Assembly: GCA_016860845.1 (NCBI GenBank)
Contig: BOKF01000002.1
Coordinates: forward strand, 310,001-374,000
Source of the DNA: Chloroflexota bacterium
GTDB taxonomy: Bacteria > Chloroflexota > Anaerolineae > 4572-78 > J111
Direction of reading: 5' to 3'
Length of the DNA stretch: 64,000 nucleotides
Numbering within the stretch: the stretch's first letter is position 1; each line of letters starts with the position of its first letter. A model generated the notes under the pieces. It was not told where the DNA came from and did not search any database. It worked only from the letters and a program-made list of their open reading frames with translations. Made by a program: the position numbers and the translations under genes. Positions 16,533 to 28,400 of the stretch are shown piece by piece.

Positions 16533-16667
16533 GTTTTATCTCCGTTCCGATTTATCGCTCTGATTCTGACTGTGGAATTGTAATGGGAATGGGCGGAAAT
16601 AGCAAGCACGTGAAGAGGCTCACTTTGGGGTCGTCACCATTATCCGAACACGGCCAGGCTGCTGATT

Positions 16668-16775
16668 AACAGGGTGCGGGTGACATCGGTGGAGGGGGCG
16701 CAAGGGGAGTATACACAGTCGGTGGGGGTAGGAAGGGTGTATTATCTGCTGGTGGTGTGGAAGAATAGACGATGA
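16668..16775 (+). pseudogene. duplicate 3' fragment of the beta-helix gene
   Basis: The frame reads TSVEGAQGEYTQSVGVGRVY and then YLLVVWK before a stop at 16775. It closely parallels the end of the protein at 13687 (GSVEGARAVFTRSVGVGRVY, then YLPVIRK), including long identical DNA runs. No upstream part of such a gene remains. With the HEPN/MNT pair between the two copies, it is either a relic of a tandem paralogue or a trace of the insertion. Confidence 0.65.
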
Positions 16776-17054
16776 AGCAAGTTTATACAATGTTCATTTG
16801 AGCCACCGGAGCCCCTGACCGCTGCTCCCCAGAAGATGGTGCGCCAACAAGATAGACTGACTACCAGCCAGGTTGCCCAGGTCAAAAGGATTGCCCATGA
16901 CTACGGTCTGGCATTTTTGTTTATGGGAAATCCTTCTCAATAAATAAGAACCCCCAATTTTTGGTCTTCCTAACCTTCAGGAATCGTGATAAACTATGTC
17001 TAAATACACCGGATTAGTAACCTGTGAATAATTCTATCAAGACAGAGGTTTACC
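16776..17054. other. intergenic region without a supported gene
   Basis: A 35-codon frame (16836-16943) ends with HDYGLAFLFMGNPSQ but has no ribosome-binding site or recognisable family; it could be a gene remnant. Otherwise only the leader of the response-regulator gene is present. Confidence 0.4.
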
Positions 17055-17483
17055 ATGGCAGAACAAGAACCCCCAAAATTAACTAGACTGCAGCCCGCGG
17101 ACGAGAATAAGAAGCCCATCCGTATCCTTTATGCTGAAGACACTGAGGTTATTCGTAATGTGATGGCCCAGACGTTAGAAATTTACGGGTACACCGTAGC
17201 CACGGCTAAAAACGGTCGAGAAGGGGTCGAAATGGCCTTACAGTGGAAACCTGACCTGATTCTGATGGATTTACGGATGCCGGTCATGGATGGTTATGAA
17301 GCCATTCAAGCGATAAAAGTTAATCCAAAAACTCGCCATATTCCCATTTTTGTTGTTTCGGCCTGGAATAGTCAAAGAGAGCTGGATCAAGCCAGAGCAG
17401 CCGGTGCTGATGCCTTTTTTGTAAAACCCACCGATATAAAGCGGCTTAACCAGGCGATTAAAGGTGCTGTGACCACTGCCTGA
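17055..17483 (+). CDS. single-domain response regulator (CheY-like)
   Basis: 142 residues: an 18-residue polar tail, then a complete receiver domain. The acidic pair is in LYAEDTE, the phospho-acceptor is D72 (LILMDLRMP), a conserved Ser is in VVSAWN and K124 lies in FFVKPTD. There is no output domain, so it must act by protein-protein contact or as a phosphorelay intermediate. It stands alone; no kinase is adjacent, and a remnant of another receiver lies just downstream on the opposite strand. The closest style is the DivK/CheY-like receivers common in Chloroflexota and cyanobacteria. AGAGG lies before the ATG. Confidence 0.8.
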   Translation: MAEQEPPKLTRLQPADENKKPIRILYAEDTEVIRNVMAQTLEIYGYTVATAKNGREGVEMALQWKPDLILMDLRMPVMDGYEAIQAIKVNPKTRHIPIFVVSAWNSQRELDQARAAGADAFFVKPTDIKRLNQAIKGAVTTA

Positions 17484-17673
17484 GCTAAATTGTTCTGAAC
17501 GTCATATCCTCGTTGGACAAGAATAGTCCTACTGCCCCGCGTATTGTCCCTTATTCAACCGACGAGACTGGGCCAGCAGCGCCAGTGTTTCCAGCAATTC
17601 CTCGACCAGGATCGGGTACACGCCGGCGAAACCATGCAGGTCCAGGCTTCACGAGATCTATAAACGACCCAAA

Positions 17674-17760
17674 CTATCTATCCCTCCTTGCCAGCAGTTG
17701 GTCAACTAGGGTCAGGAGGTTAGAGCTGTTGATTGGTTTGGTGATACAGCTAGCTGACTC
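17674..17760 (-). pseudogene. remnant of a response-regulator C-terminus
   Basis: On the minus strand one frame reads CITKPINSSNLLTLVDQLLA and ends RRDR-stop at 17674. This matches the last helix of a receiver domain (the invariant Lys in TKPI). Upstream of it the frame is interrupted by stops and no D-box is found, so only about 29 codons survive. The rest of 17484-17927 holds only the clpS promoter. Confidence 0.4.
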
Positions 17761-17851
17761 ATTCCAAAACGGCTATCCTGACCCACTTTGGCAGTTGGCA
17801 ACAGGATGAGGAGTTTTGTGGAGTAATCTTAACCCATCCTAGCTTTTCTAC

Positions 17852-17880
17852 TTGACCCAACTGTATCCCCTGGATACAAT
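17852..17880 (+). promoter_or_regulatory. sigma70-type promoter for clpS-clpA
   Basis: TTGACC (17852-17857), 17 bp, then TACAAT (17875-17880): near-consensus. Transcription would begin about 40 nt before the clpS ATG. Confidence 0.7.
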
Positions 17881-17927
17881 AAAAATCGTCAATTATCAAT
17901 GGTCATTTGTAAATTATTAACGATACT

Positions 17928-18244
17928 ATGCCCCAATATTGGCCCGAAGAAGAGGGGAGCGTTGCCACCGAGCAGGAAACTCGGCAGAAGGTAGACAAAC
18001 CCCGTCTGTATAAAGTCTTACTGCATAACGACAACTACACCACCATGGAATTTGTGGTCATGGTCCTGGTCGCCGTTTTTCACAAGCCCGAAGCGGAAGC
18101 GGTGCGGATCATGCTGGACGTTCACCAGCGGGGCATCGGCGTGGCTGGGGTGTACCAGCGCGAGATTGCCGAAACCAAAGTTGAACGCGTGTTGCAATTA
18201 GCCCAGCAGGCCCAATTTCCCTTAATGTGTAGCATGGAGCCGGA

Positions 18245-18248
<4 letters not shown>
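17928..18248 (+). CDS. clpS: ATP-dependent Clp protease adaptor ClpS
   Basis: ClpS delivers N-degron substrates to the ClpA unfoldase. The 106-residue protein has the disordered N-terminal tail (about residues 1-25) needed for ClpA engagement, then the core YKVLLHNDNYTTMEFVVMVL, which forms the binding pocket for the N-terminal residue of substrates. VHQRGIGVAGVYQREIAETK supplies the remaining conserved residues. Its stop overlaps the clpA start by 4 nt (ATGA), so the two are translationally coupled. A sigma70 promoter lies just upstream. I found no better start than this ATG although no clear ribosome-binding site precedes it. Confidence 0.92.
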
Positions 18249-20527
<2,279 letters not shown>

Positions 20528-20531
20528 AATG

Positions 20532-20584
20532 TTGGAGACTGGAGGATTGGCTGTCCCGCTTTATTCAGCCCTCCAGTCCTCCAA
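20532..20584 (+). terminator. hairpin after clpA
   Basis: TTGGAGACTGGAG (20532-20544) pairs with CTCCAGTCCTCCAA (20571-20584) with one bulge, just after the clpA stop. There is no clean T-tract, so it may be a processing or stability hairpin rather than a full terminator. Confidence 0.35.
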
Positions 20585-20651
20585 TCTTCCAGGGTTATTA
20601 CCGATTTTGAAGATCAAAGCTCATTACGAGTGTCATTTGCCGCACTTTTTT

Positions 20652-20695
20652 AATGACATTCGTCACTTGCCATGTTGAAGCAAAAAGCCTATATT
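20652..20695 (+). promoter_or_regulatory. Crp/Fnr-type box plus -10, promoter of the PTS operon (site c)
   Basis: AATGACATTCGTCACT contains TGACATTCGTCA (20654-20665); TATATT (20690-20695) begins exactly 24 nt later, the same geometry as sites a and b. It would produce a leader of about 350 nt for the PTS operon. A second candidate, TTGACT-19-TTAATA near 20748-20778, is weaker. Confidence 0.6.
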
Positions 20696-21049
20696 AAGAG
20701 ATAGGCCGGTTTCCAAAAATTACCAAATTCTATACCGTTTTACTTGACTTCCTCCCTGGCCGAGTCCGTTAATAAAAGGAGGTGACAAACCCTCTCTTCA
20801 GTGGCTGTCTTGCTGGAGGGCCAATCAAACTCCAAACTCTGGCTCCTACTTTTCTGAGTGACGAAATATCCCCTAACTCATCCGAATTTATCCCACAATC
20901 CCCCTTCCTAAACTTTCACAAACATCCCGGTTCACCTCACTGTACCCAGATATATCCAGCCGCCGGCCCCTATAAGAGGGCAAAACATAAATCCGGTAAA
21001 ACAAAATATAGTTGTTAAGAACTAACCGTCTCAAACAAAGGAGTAAAAG
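20696..21049 (+). other. long leader of the PTS operon, no gene seen
   Basis: AAAGGAGGTGACA at 20777 looks like a ribosome-binding site, but the frame after it has the wrong spacing, and its 78 codons give an unstructured sequence without family resemblance. I treat the stretch as untranslated leader. No known riboswitch class was recognised. Confidence 0.4.
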
Positions 21050-22471
21050 ATGGAAAGCTTTTTTACCGGTCTTCAAGATGTTATATCCAAGTTGGGGGCG
21101 TCAGTCATCCTGCCGATCATCATTTTCGTTATGGGTCTCATCCTGGGAGCTAAGCCGGGTAAGGCTTTTCGCTCAGGCGTGACCATTGGCATTGCTTTTG
21201 TCGGCATCAACCTGGTTATTGGTCTGATGTGGACCAGCCTGAGCAACGTGGCCCAGGCAATGGTGACCCGCACCGGCGTCTCGTTGACCACCGTAGATGT
21301 AGGCTGGCCCTCGGCGGCAGCGATTGCCTTCGGCTCCAGCGTCGGCACTTTTGTTATCGCCATTGCCATTGTGGTGAACCTGGTCATGCTGTTCGCCCGG
21401 CTGACCAAGACGCTCAATATTGACGTCTGGAACTATTGGCACTTTGCCTTTGTCGGCTCGCTGGTGGTGGTCGTCACCGGCAGCCTATGGATGGGTATTT
21501 TGGCCGCAGCCATTGCCGCTGCTTTTATGCTCCTCCTGGCCGATTGGACCGCCCCTGGCGTGCAAGATTTTTATCAGATTCCCGGCCTCTCTATCCCGCA
21601 TGGCACTTCTGCCCCCTTTGCTTTGCTGGCGATCCCTCTCAACTGGGTGCTTGATCGTATCCCCGGTATCAACCGGCTCAAGGCCGACCCGGAAACCGTC
21701 CAGGAAAAGTTTGGCGTCTTTGGCGAGCCGGTAATTCTCGGTTTGGTGATTGGTTTTGTGCTGGGCCTGATCGGCTTTTGGGACAGCGCCGATATTCGCG
21801 GCTCGATTATCAATGTCTTGACCACAGCCATTAACCTGGCCGCAGTCATGCTCTTGCTGCCGCGCATGGTCCAAATTTTGATGGAGGGTTTGATTCCTAT
21901 CTCTGAAGCCGCGCGGGAGTTCATGCACAAACGCTTCTCCGATCGGGAGGTCTACATTGGTCTTGACTCGGCTATTTTGATTGGGCATCCGGCGGCGATC
22001 TCAACCGCGCTCGTGCTCGTCCCAATTACGGTTTTGTTGGCCGTGATCCTGCCCGGCAACCGCGTTCTGCCCTTTGCCGACCTGGCGGTTATTCCTTTTG
22101 TGGTCTGCATGTTCGCCCCAATCACGCGTGGTAATATCATCCGCATGATTATCATTGGGACGGTCGTCATCGCCATCGGTTTCTATGTTGGAACGGCGAT
22201 GGGGCCTCAGTTTACCCAGGCCGCGGTGGATGCCAACTTCCAGATGCCCGAAAATGCCACCCAAATCATCAGCATCGCCGACGGCTTTAGTTGGTGGCCG
22301 CTCTTGGTCATGAGTCTGGCCAGCATGGCCGGTTGGATTGGCCTGCTGGTCCTGCTCGTTGTCGTGGCCGCGATGGTCTACTTCTATCTGCGCAATCCCC
22401 GTGAGTGGGAACGCATTGCCGGTGCGCCGCAAGAAGAAGCTGCTGCGCCGACAGTTGCGCCTGCTAAGTAA
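21050..22471 (+). CDS. gatC: PTS galactitol-family transporter subunit IIC
   Basis: Integral membrane permease of a phosphoenolpyruvate-dependent sugar phosphotransferase system. The 473 residues form about 10-12 hydrophobic helices; the opening FTGLQDVISKLGASVILPII and the segments NVAQAMVTRTG and DVGWPSAAAIAFGS match the GatC/IIC-galactitol family. SIPHGTSAPFALLAIP, WDSADIRGSIINV and DSAILIGHPAAISTALVLVP fit its substrate region. Galactitol-family IIC proteins also carry other polyols and pentoses, so the sugar is unknown. Downstream genes encode IIA and IIB, giving a complete sugar-specific set, but EI and HPr are not in the window. Expression likely depends on the Crp/Fnr-type promoter at 20652. 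Confidence 0.85.
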   Translation: MESFFTGLQDVISKLGASVILPIIIFVMGLILGAKPGKAFRSGVTIGIAFVGINLVIGLMWTSLSNVAQAMVTRTGVSLTTVDVGWPSAAAIAFGSSVGTFVIAIAIVVNLVMLFARLTKTLNIDVWNYWHFAFVGSLVVVVTGSLWMGILAAAIAAAFMLLLADWTAPGVQDFYQIPGLSIPHGTSAPFALLAIPLNWVLDRIPGINRLKADPETVQEKFGVFGEPVILGLVIGFVLGLIGFWDSADIRGSIINVLTTAINLAAVMLLLPRMVQILMEGLIPISEAAREFMHKRFSDREVYIGLDSAILIGHPAAISTALVLVPITVLLAVILPGNRVLPFADLAVIPFVVCMFAPITRGNIIRMIIIGTVVIAIGFYVGTAMGPQFTQAAVDANFQMPENATQIISIADGFSWWPLLVMSLASMAGWIGLLVLLVVVAAMVYFYLRNPREWERIAGAPQEEAAAPTVAPAK

Positions 22472-22488
22472 ACGCCGTCTGAAAATCG

Positions 22489-22531
22489 GTGGAGTGCAAA
22501 AGCTCAGCGTTTGCACTCCACTAGCTTTTTC
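22489..22531 (+). terminator. attenuating hairpin after gatC
   Basis: GTGGAGTGCAAA (22489-22500) and TTTGCACTCCAC (22510-22521) form a perfect 12-bp stem followed by TAGCTTTTTCT. It probably terminates part of the transcription, lowering the downstream genes relative to the permease. Confidence 0.65.
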
Positions 22532-22547
22532 TAAAGGTATGGCAGCG

Positions 22548-22979
22548 ATGATGGAATTGTATCTGAAAAGCCTGCTGGGGGGCTGGGGGAGTGCTATCCT
22601 GGACTTTATGCTCGACCAGCCGTCGGTTGTGGCTGCGTTGCTGCTGGTCTGGTTTGCCATCTTTGTCGCCGGCCGGCTACAATTGCGGCGAATTGAGCAG
22701 AAAAGTGCTGAATTGGTGGTTACCACGGCCCGGGAACTGCTGGCTAGACAACCCCATCTGACCCCTGAGGGTCTCTACGAGCAGGTTTATGAGCCGTGGC
22801 GAGCCAGGGTAAGCCAGTGGGCTTTGTTTATCCCGCACCGGTTGGACCTGTGGCCGGTGCCGGTGACAGCGAAGACCGTACAGCAGAAACTGGCTTTTTC
22901 GCCCGACTGGTTGGCCGAGGTCCTCCGCCGGCACGGCCTTATTTTGGAAGAAAACGGGAGAGCGGCTCATGTCAAATAA
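22548..22979 (+). CDS. unknown single-pass membrane protein within the PTS operon
   Basis: I do not recognise this 143-residue protein. A hydrophobic segment at about residues 24-43 (VAALLLVWFAIFVAGR) follows a short N-terminus; the rest is soluble and helical, with QKSAELVVTTARELLARQPH and a C-terminal winged-helix-like stretch (TAKTVQQKLAFSPDWLAEVL). The ATG at 22548 is preferred because AAAGG lies about 10 nt upstream; ATGs at 22539 and 22551 are alternatives. It overlaps gatA by 11 nt, so it belongs to the operon. A role as accessory or regulatory partner of the PTS is inferred from position only. Confidence 0.65.
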   Translation: MMELYLKSLLGGWGSAILDFMLDQPSVVAALLLVWFAIFVAGRLQLRRIEQKSAELVVTTARELLARQPHLTPEGLYEQVYEPWRARVSQWALFIPHRLDLWPVPVTAKTVQQKLAFSPDWLAEVLRRHGLILEENGRAAHVK

Positions 22980-23463
22980 AAAAGGTCCTTCCTGGTTGCG
23001 GGAAGATTTGGTCATTGTGCCGCTGCGAGCCAAAAACGTGGTTGAGGCCATCACCCAGTTGGGCGAGTGTTTACAGGCAGGCGGCTTTGTCAAGGCCTCG
23101 TGGACTCAGGCCACGCTGGAACGGGAGAAAACTTTTGCCACCGGCCTGCCGACCCCGGAGGTTGGCGTGGCTATTCCACATACTGACGTTGAACACGTGC
23201 TGGAGCCGGCCGTTGCCATTGGGGTGTTAGAGCAGCCGGTAGACTTTGGCGAAATGGGCAATCCAGAGGCATCGGTTTCAGTTAAACTCGTCTGCGCTCT
23301 GGCGGTAGCCCACTCCGAGCTGCTGATTACGCTGCTTCAGCAGTTGGTTGCCTTGTTTCAAACGCCGGGGATGCTTAGGCAGATCGTAAACAGCCAAAGC
23401 CCCGCGGAAATTATCCAAATTTTTGAAGCGCATATTCAATTTGAACAGGAGATTACAGCATGA
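22969..23463 (+). CDS. gatA: PTS sugar transporter subunit IIA (fructose/mannitol/galactitol type)
   Basis: Cytoplasmic phosphocarrier that takes phosphate from HPr-P and passes it to IIB. The 164 residues form one PTS_EIIA type-2 domain. The active-site His is in VGVAIPHTDVEHV (about residue 70), and GVLEQPVDFGEMGNPEASVS and LVCALAVAHSELLITLLQQL match the family. The start ATG overlaps the preceding gene by 11 nt and the stop overlaps gatB by 4 nt, showing tight translational coupling. No regulatory PRD or HTH domain is fused, so it is a transport IIA rather than an antiterminator module. Confidence 0.88.
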   Translation: MSNKKGPSWLREDLVIVPLRAKNVVEAITQLGECLQAGGFVKASWTQATLEREKTFATGLPTPEVGVAIPHTDVEHVLEPAVAIGVLEQPVDFGEMGNPEASVSVKLVCALAVAHSELLITLLQQLVALFQTPGMLRQIVNSQSPAEIIQIFEAHIQFEQEITA

Positions 23464-23756
23464 ATGGTGACAAACGTATCCTGGTTGCTTGTGGCACCTC
23501 TATCGCCACAGCCACAGTGGTGGCCGAGAAGCTAAAAGAAATTGCCAAAGAAGCAGGCGTCCGGGTCAACGTAGTGCAGTGCAAAGCGGCAGAGGTACGG
23601 GGACGGATTGCCACCTTTAACCCGCATGTCATCGTGGCCACTACCCCTGTGCCCAAAGATTTGGGTGTTCCCGTTTTTAACGGCGTGCCCTTTCTTTCGG
23701 GCCTGGGAATGGACCAACTGAAAGCGCAGATTGTCGAGGCGCTGAAAAAAGCCTGA
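23460..23756 (+). CDS. gatB: PTS sugar transporter subunit IIB (galactitol type)
   Basis: 98-residue phosphocarrier that phosphorylates the incoming sugar on IIC. The phosphocysteine is C11 in [20 protein letters not shown], the P-loop-like signature of the IIB lactose/galactitol fold, and [20 protein letters not shown] is the second conserved block. The length is normal for GatB. It overlaps gatA by 4 nt and is followed 11 nt later by pckA, so PEP carboxykinase is probably in the same transcript. Confidence 0.88.
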   Translation: MNGDKRILVACGTSIATATVVAEKLKEIAKEAGVRVNVVQCKAAEVRGRIATFNPHVIVATTPVPKDLGVPVFNGVPFLSGLGMDQLKAQIVEALKKA

Positions 23757-23767
23757 GGAGATGCTTA

Positions 23768-25372
23768 ATGCAAATACAAGGTAAATATCAAAGCCAGTAC
23801 GGTCTGGAAAATCATGGGATTCAAAACGTCAACGCGGTCTACTGGAATCTGTCTACGCCCTTGCTCTATGAGGAAGCGATTCGCCGGCGGGAGGCAAGGC
23901 TGGCTCATCTTGGCCCGCTGGTGGTGCGGACCGGCCAGCATACCGGCCGCTCACCCAGTGACAAGTTTATCGTCCAAGAACCATCCAGCCAGGATAAAAT
24001 TTGGTGGGGTAAAGTCAATAAAGGCATGGATCCGGCTTCCTTTGCCGGGCTGCACCGCCGGTTGTTAGCCTACCTGCAAGGCAAAGATTTGTTTGTGCAA
24101 GATTGTTTTGCCGGGGCCGATCCCCAGTATCGCCTGCCCATCCGGATCATTACCGAAACGGCCTGGCACAGCCTCTTTGCCCGCGATATGTTTATCCAGG
24201 CTAAACTGGAAGAGTTAGCCACACATGTGCCCGAATTCACCGTGCTTAATGCCCCCAGTTTCCATGCCGATCCGGAAGTGGATGGCACCCGCTCGGAAGT
24301 GTTTATCGTCATCCATTTTGGGCAAAAGTTGGTGCTCATCGGCGGCACGCAGTATGCCGGCGAGATCAAGAAGTCTATCTTTACCATCCTCAACTACCTG
24401 CTGCCGCAGCAGCACGTCATGTCCATGCACTGCTCGGCTAACATCGGCCCCGACGATGATGTGGCCGTCTTCTTTGGCCTGTCGGGGACGGGCAAAACCA
24501 CCCTTTCCGCCGACCCCACTCGCACCTTGATTGGCGACGACGAACATGGCTGGAGCGACCGGGGTGTGTTCAACTTTGAAGGCGGCTGCTATGCCAAAGT
24601 GATTCGCCTTTCGGCCCAGGCTGAGCCGGAAATCTATGAGACCACCCGCCGGTTTGGGACTATCCTGGAGAATGTCACTTTTGACAGCGCCACCGGTCGG
24701 CTGGATTTGAACGATGACTCGCTGACGGAGAACACTCGCGCGGCCTATCCCATCAGTCACATTCCCAATGCCAAGCGCGATGGGCTGGGCGGTCATCCTA
24801 AGAACATTATTATGCTGACCGCCGATGCCTTTGGCGTCCTGCCGCCCATAGCCAAGCTGACCGAGGCGCAGGCCATGTACCATTTTCTATCCGGTTACAC
24901 CGCTAAAGTCGCCGGAACGGAGAAGGGCGTGACTGAGCCGCAGGCTACCTTCAGCACTTGCTTCGGTGCGCCGTTTATGGCCCTCTCGCCGACCGTCTAC
25001 GCCAATCTACTCGGCGAGAAGATTGCCCAACATCAGGTCAATGTCTGGCTGGTCAACACCGGCTGGAGTGGCGGGCCTTACGGCGTGGGCCAGCGGATGA
25101 AAATTGCTCACACACGGGCCATGGTCAATGCCGCTCTGAAGGGCGAACTGGCCGGGATACCCACCACGCCCGACCCCATCTTCGGCGTGGCCGTACCCAC
25201 CGCCTGCCCCGGCGTACCCGCCGAAGTCCTTAACCCGCGCCAGACCTGGGCTGACCCAGCGGCCTATGATGCCCAGGCCCGCAAACTGGCCGGCATGTTT
25301 GCCGAGAATTTCAAAACCTTCGCGGGTCAGGTCTCGGAAGCGGTACGCGCTGCCGGTCCACGTTTCGAATAA
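23768..25372 (+). CDS. pckA: phosphoenolpyruvate carboxykinase (ATP)
   Basis: Converts oxaloacetate plus ATP to PEP, CO2 and ADP in the cytoplasm. The 534 residues match the ATP-dependent family: [16 protein letters not shown] near the N-terminus (oxaloacetate site), kinase-1a P-loop [11 protein letters not shown] (about 237-247), metal site [11 protein letters not shown] with the phosphate-binding Asp pair, and [23 protein letters not shown] and [15 protein letters not shown] complete the adenine and nucleotide site. GAGGAGATGCTTA precedes the ATG. Its location 11 nt after gatB ties PEP formation to a PEP-consuming sugar transporter. Convergent with the glucan-synthase gene, whose stop is only 34 nt away. 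Confidence 0.93.
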   Translation: MQIQGKYQSQYGLENHGIQNVNAVYWNLSTPLLYEEAIRRREARLAHLGPLVVRTGQHTGRSPSDKFIVQEPSSQDKIWWGKVNKGMDPASFAGLHRRLLAYLQGKDLFVQDCFAGADPQYRLPIRIITETAWHSLFARDMFIQAKLEELATHVPEFTVLNAPSFHADPEVDGTRSEVFIVIHFGQKLVLIGGTQYAGEIKKSIFTILNYLLPQQHVMSMHCSANIGPDDDVAVFFGLSGTGKTTLSADPTRTLIGDDEHGWSDRGVFNFEGGCYAKVIRLSAQAEPEIYETTRRFGTILENVTFDSATGRLDLNDDSLTENTRAAYPISHIPNAKRDGLGGHPKNIIMLTADAFGVLPPIAKLTEAQAMYHFLSGYTAKVAGTEKGVTEPQATFSTCFGAPFMALSPTVYANLLGEKIAQHQVNVWLVNTGWSGGPYGVGQRMKIAHTRAMVNAALKGELAGIPTTPDPIFGVAVPTACPGVPAEVLNPRQTWADPAAYDAQARKLAGMFAENFKTFAGQVSEAVRAAGPRFE

Positions 25373-25406
25373 TTCGAGGCGAGCTGAACATGCTTGGGGG
25401 CTGCTG

Positions 25407-28400
25407 CTACAATTTGACCTCAACGCGATGATGCCGGCCATCATCCTGCAAAGGGATGGCCTCACTTGACTGGGGCCGGCCATCCAAAAGGAGCTGTTTT
25501 ACGCCGCGATTAACCCCGGTCGGGTTCTCGACTCGTATCTCGTAGATGGCCTGGCCGTAACGGTAGGTCACGCTAAAACCGGGCCACGATTTAGGAATGC
25601 ACGGGTCCAGCCGGAGCGCCGCCCCTTCGCGCCGCAGGCCCAGCATCGCTTCCAGCCCAAGACGGTACATCCAACCGGCGGAGCCGGTGTACCAGGTCCA
25701 ACCGCCCCGGCCGGTGTGGGGCGGCACACTGTAAACATCTGCCGAGATGACATACGGCTCAACCTGATAACGAGCCACTTTTTCTGCCGTATCGGCCCGG
25801 TAAATCGGGTTAATCAGCCGGAAGAGGGCGTCGGCCTGATCGCCGTCACCCAATTGCGCTACCGCCCAGATGGTCCACAGGGCCGCGTGGGTGTATTGCC
25901 CGCCATTTTCCCGGATACCCGGCAGGTAGCCTTTGATATAGCCGGGATCCCGCGGCGTTTTGTCGAACGGCGGGGTGAACAGCAGGATGAGGCGCTCATC
26001 CCACTTGACCAGCCGTTCCAGCACCGCGGCCATGGCCTTTTTGGCTCGCTGCGGATCAGCCGCCTGCGACAGCACCGCCCACGACTGGGCAATAGCATCA
26101 ATCTGGCACTCGCGGTTCTGAGCCGAACCGAGCGGCGTGCTGTCGTCGTAGGTGGCGCGGCGATACCAGGCCCCGTCCCAGGCGTTCGCTTCCATCGCCT
26201 GGCGAAGTTCCCTGGCCCGCTGGCGGTAGGCGCTGGCTTGATCCGCCTCGCCGCTGCGTTCGCACAGGTCCGCAAAAGCCGTCAGGGTGGCATCCAGGAA
26301 CCAGCCCAGCCAGACACTTTCGCCCCGCCCTTCATGGCCGACCCGGTTCATACCGTCGTTCCAGTCCCCGCTGCCCATTAACGGCAGGCCGTGCGGCCCG
26401 CTCGTATCTCCTTTCGCCAGCGCCCGGCGGCAGTGCTCATACAGACTGAACAGCTCCTGGGTGCTGTCGTAATATCCGTAACGCTCCTCTTCATTCTCCT
26501 TTAACTGTTCACCCTTGAGAAAAGGCGCTTTTTCCTGCAAAATAGTGTCGTCGCCGCTGGCCGCCACATAATGGGCGACCACATACGGCAGCCAGAGCAA
26601 ATCGTCCCGGATGAGCGTGCGCACGCCCCGGCCCGACGGGGGATGCCACCAATGGAGCACATCGCCTGCCGTAAACTGGTGGCGCGCAGTTCGCAGGATG
26701 TGCTCGCGGGCCAGGTCGGGGCGGCTGTGCAGCAGGGCCATGACATCCTGCAACTGGTCGCGATAGCCGTAAGCGCCGCTGGACTGGTATAACGCCGAGC
26801 GCCCCCAAACCCGGCAGGCCAGGGTTTGGTACAGCAGCCAGCGATTGAGCAATAAGTTCAGGGCCGGGTCGGGGGTGTCTACCTGGACCGCACCGAGAAT
26901 ATTGGCCCAGAGTGTCTGCACAGCCTGCCAGGCAGCGGCAACCTGGGCAGGCTCCTGGAAGCGCTGGATCAGGCTTTGCGCCTCGGCCCGATCGGCCCCC
27001 TGGCCGATCAAGAAGTAGATCTCCTCGCTCGCGCCGGGCGCTAAATCAAGATGCAGTTGTAAGGCGGCGCACGGGTCCAGACCGGCTTCGACCCGGCCTT
27101 CCAGGCCAATCCGCCGCAGCCCGGCAGGACGGCTTATGCGGCCCAGCCGCCCCAGGAACTCGGTCCGATCAGCCGTCAGGCCGTGCGGCGCTTTGTTGGC
27201 CGCCACAAATGCGACCCGCCGGCCAAACTCGACGTTGTAAGGGTTGCTGGCGAGCAGGGCGTGACGCACTTCGTCATATTCGCTGATAAGGTACGGCTGG
27301 CTGGTCTCTCGATTGACTCCCAGCACCCATTCCAGATAGTACGTGGCGGTAATGCGCCGGGGCCGGGTTCCCTCGTTTTCCAAGCATAGCTGGACTACTT
27401 TCAGCGGCGCATCCGGGGCGGCGAAAAGGCGCACATGCTGCCGGAGAGCGTGGCTGTGATGCTCGAAGACCGTATAGCCGGCTCCGTGACGGATCAGATA
27501 AGGTTCATCAGCGGGCGCCGGCTGCGGTGTTGGCGACCACACCTCGGCTGTTTCCTCGTCACGGAGATAAAGCGCCTCGCCGGGTAAGTCGGTGATGGGA
27601 TCGTTGCGCCAGGTAGACAGCCGATTTTCGCCGCTGTTGATGGCCCAGGAATAACCGCCGCCCGTTTCCGAAACCAGGAAGCCAAAATCCTCGTTGGCGA
27701 TGACGTTGATCCAGGGGGCGGGCGTCGTTTCACCGGGCCGGAGATAGATGAGGTACTCCTGCCCATCGGGGCTGAATCCCCCGTAGCCGTTATCAAATTG
27801 CAGCGAGCCAGGCCGCAGCAGCGGCGACATGGGTTCTGCCGCTTCGGCGGGGGAGAGAACAGGGATGTGCTCAGGTAAACGGGTTGGCTGCTCGTACAAC
27901 CCGCCCAACTGGGCTGCCAGGCTGCCCCGCTGCCCATCCAGGATGACCCGGGCAGCGGTTTCAAGCAGAATCAGGTCGGCCTCGCCCAGTTGCGACGAAA
28001 GCAACAAAAAAATGCCGCCCCGCTGGCTGAGCTGGGTATCACTGCCGGCTCGCTGAATCAGCCGGAACAAGTCGCCTTGTAACGCCTGCCCATAGCCGGC
28101 CTCTTGCCGGTTGAGAAAGACCAAATCCACCTTGAGCTGGCGCTGCCGCCAGTAGGTGTGGGCCTGGAGCAGTTCCTGGGCCAAAGGTAACTCGGACTCG
28201 GTCTGGAGGTAGATCAATAGGATAGGATAATCGCCGGAGATGCCAAAAGCCCATAAGCCGGGCTGACCTTTTTGATTGGCGGCCAGGGTGACCGGCTCAG
28301 CCCGCCGCGCCCTGTGCGGATAGAGCAGCAGGCCGAGCAACTGCTGCGTGTGCCTAAATAAATCCGTGTCGAAACCAAGCTGGTGCAGATCAAACTCGCT

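Noticed and set aside
17513..17809. 98-codon plus-strand frame after the CheY-like gene
   Set aside because: No ribosome-binding site or domain; the opposite strand holds a recognisable receiver-domain remnant.
20782..21018. 78-codon plus-strand frame before gatC
   Set aside because: Its GTG is part of the apparent ribosome-binding sequence, and the product is unstructured with no family.
22001..22726. 241-codon minus-strand frame opposite gatC and the following gene
   Set aside because: Overlaps two supported plus-strand genes, no family resemblance.
24215..24883. 222-codon frame opposite pckA
   Set aside because: Shadow of PEP carboxykinase.
25568..25762. Short minus-strand frames within the glucan synthase
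   Set aside because: Alternative frames of the large gene.
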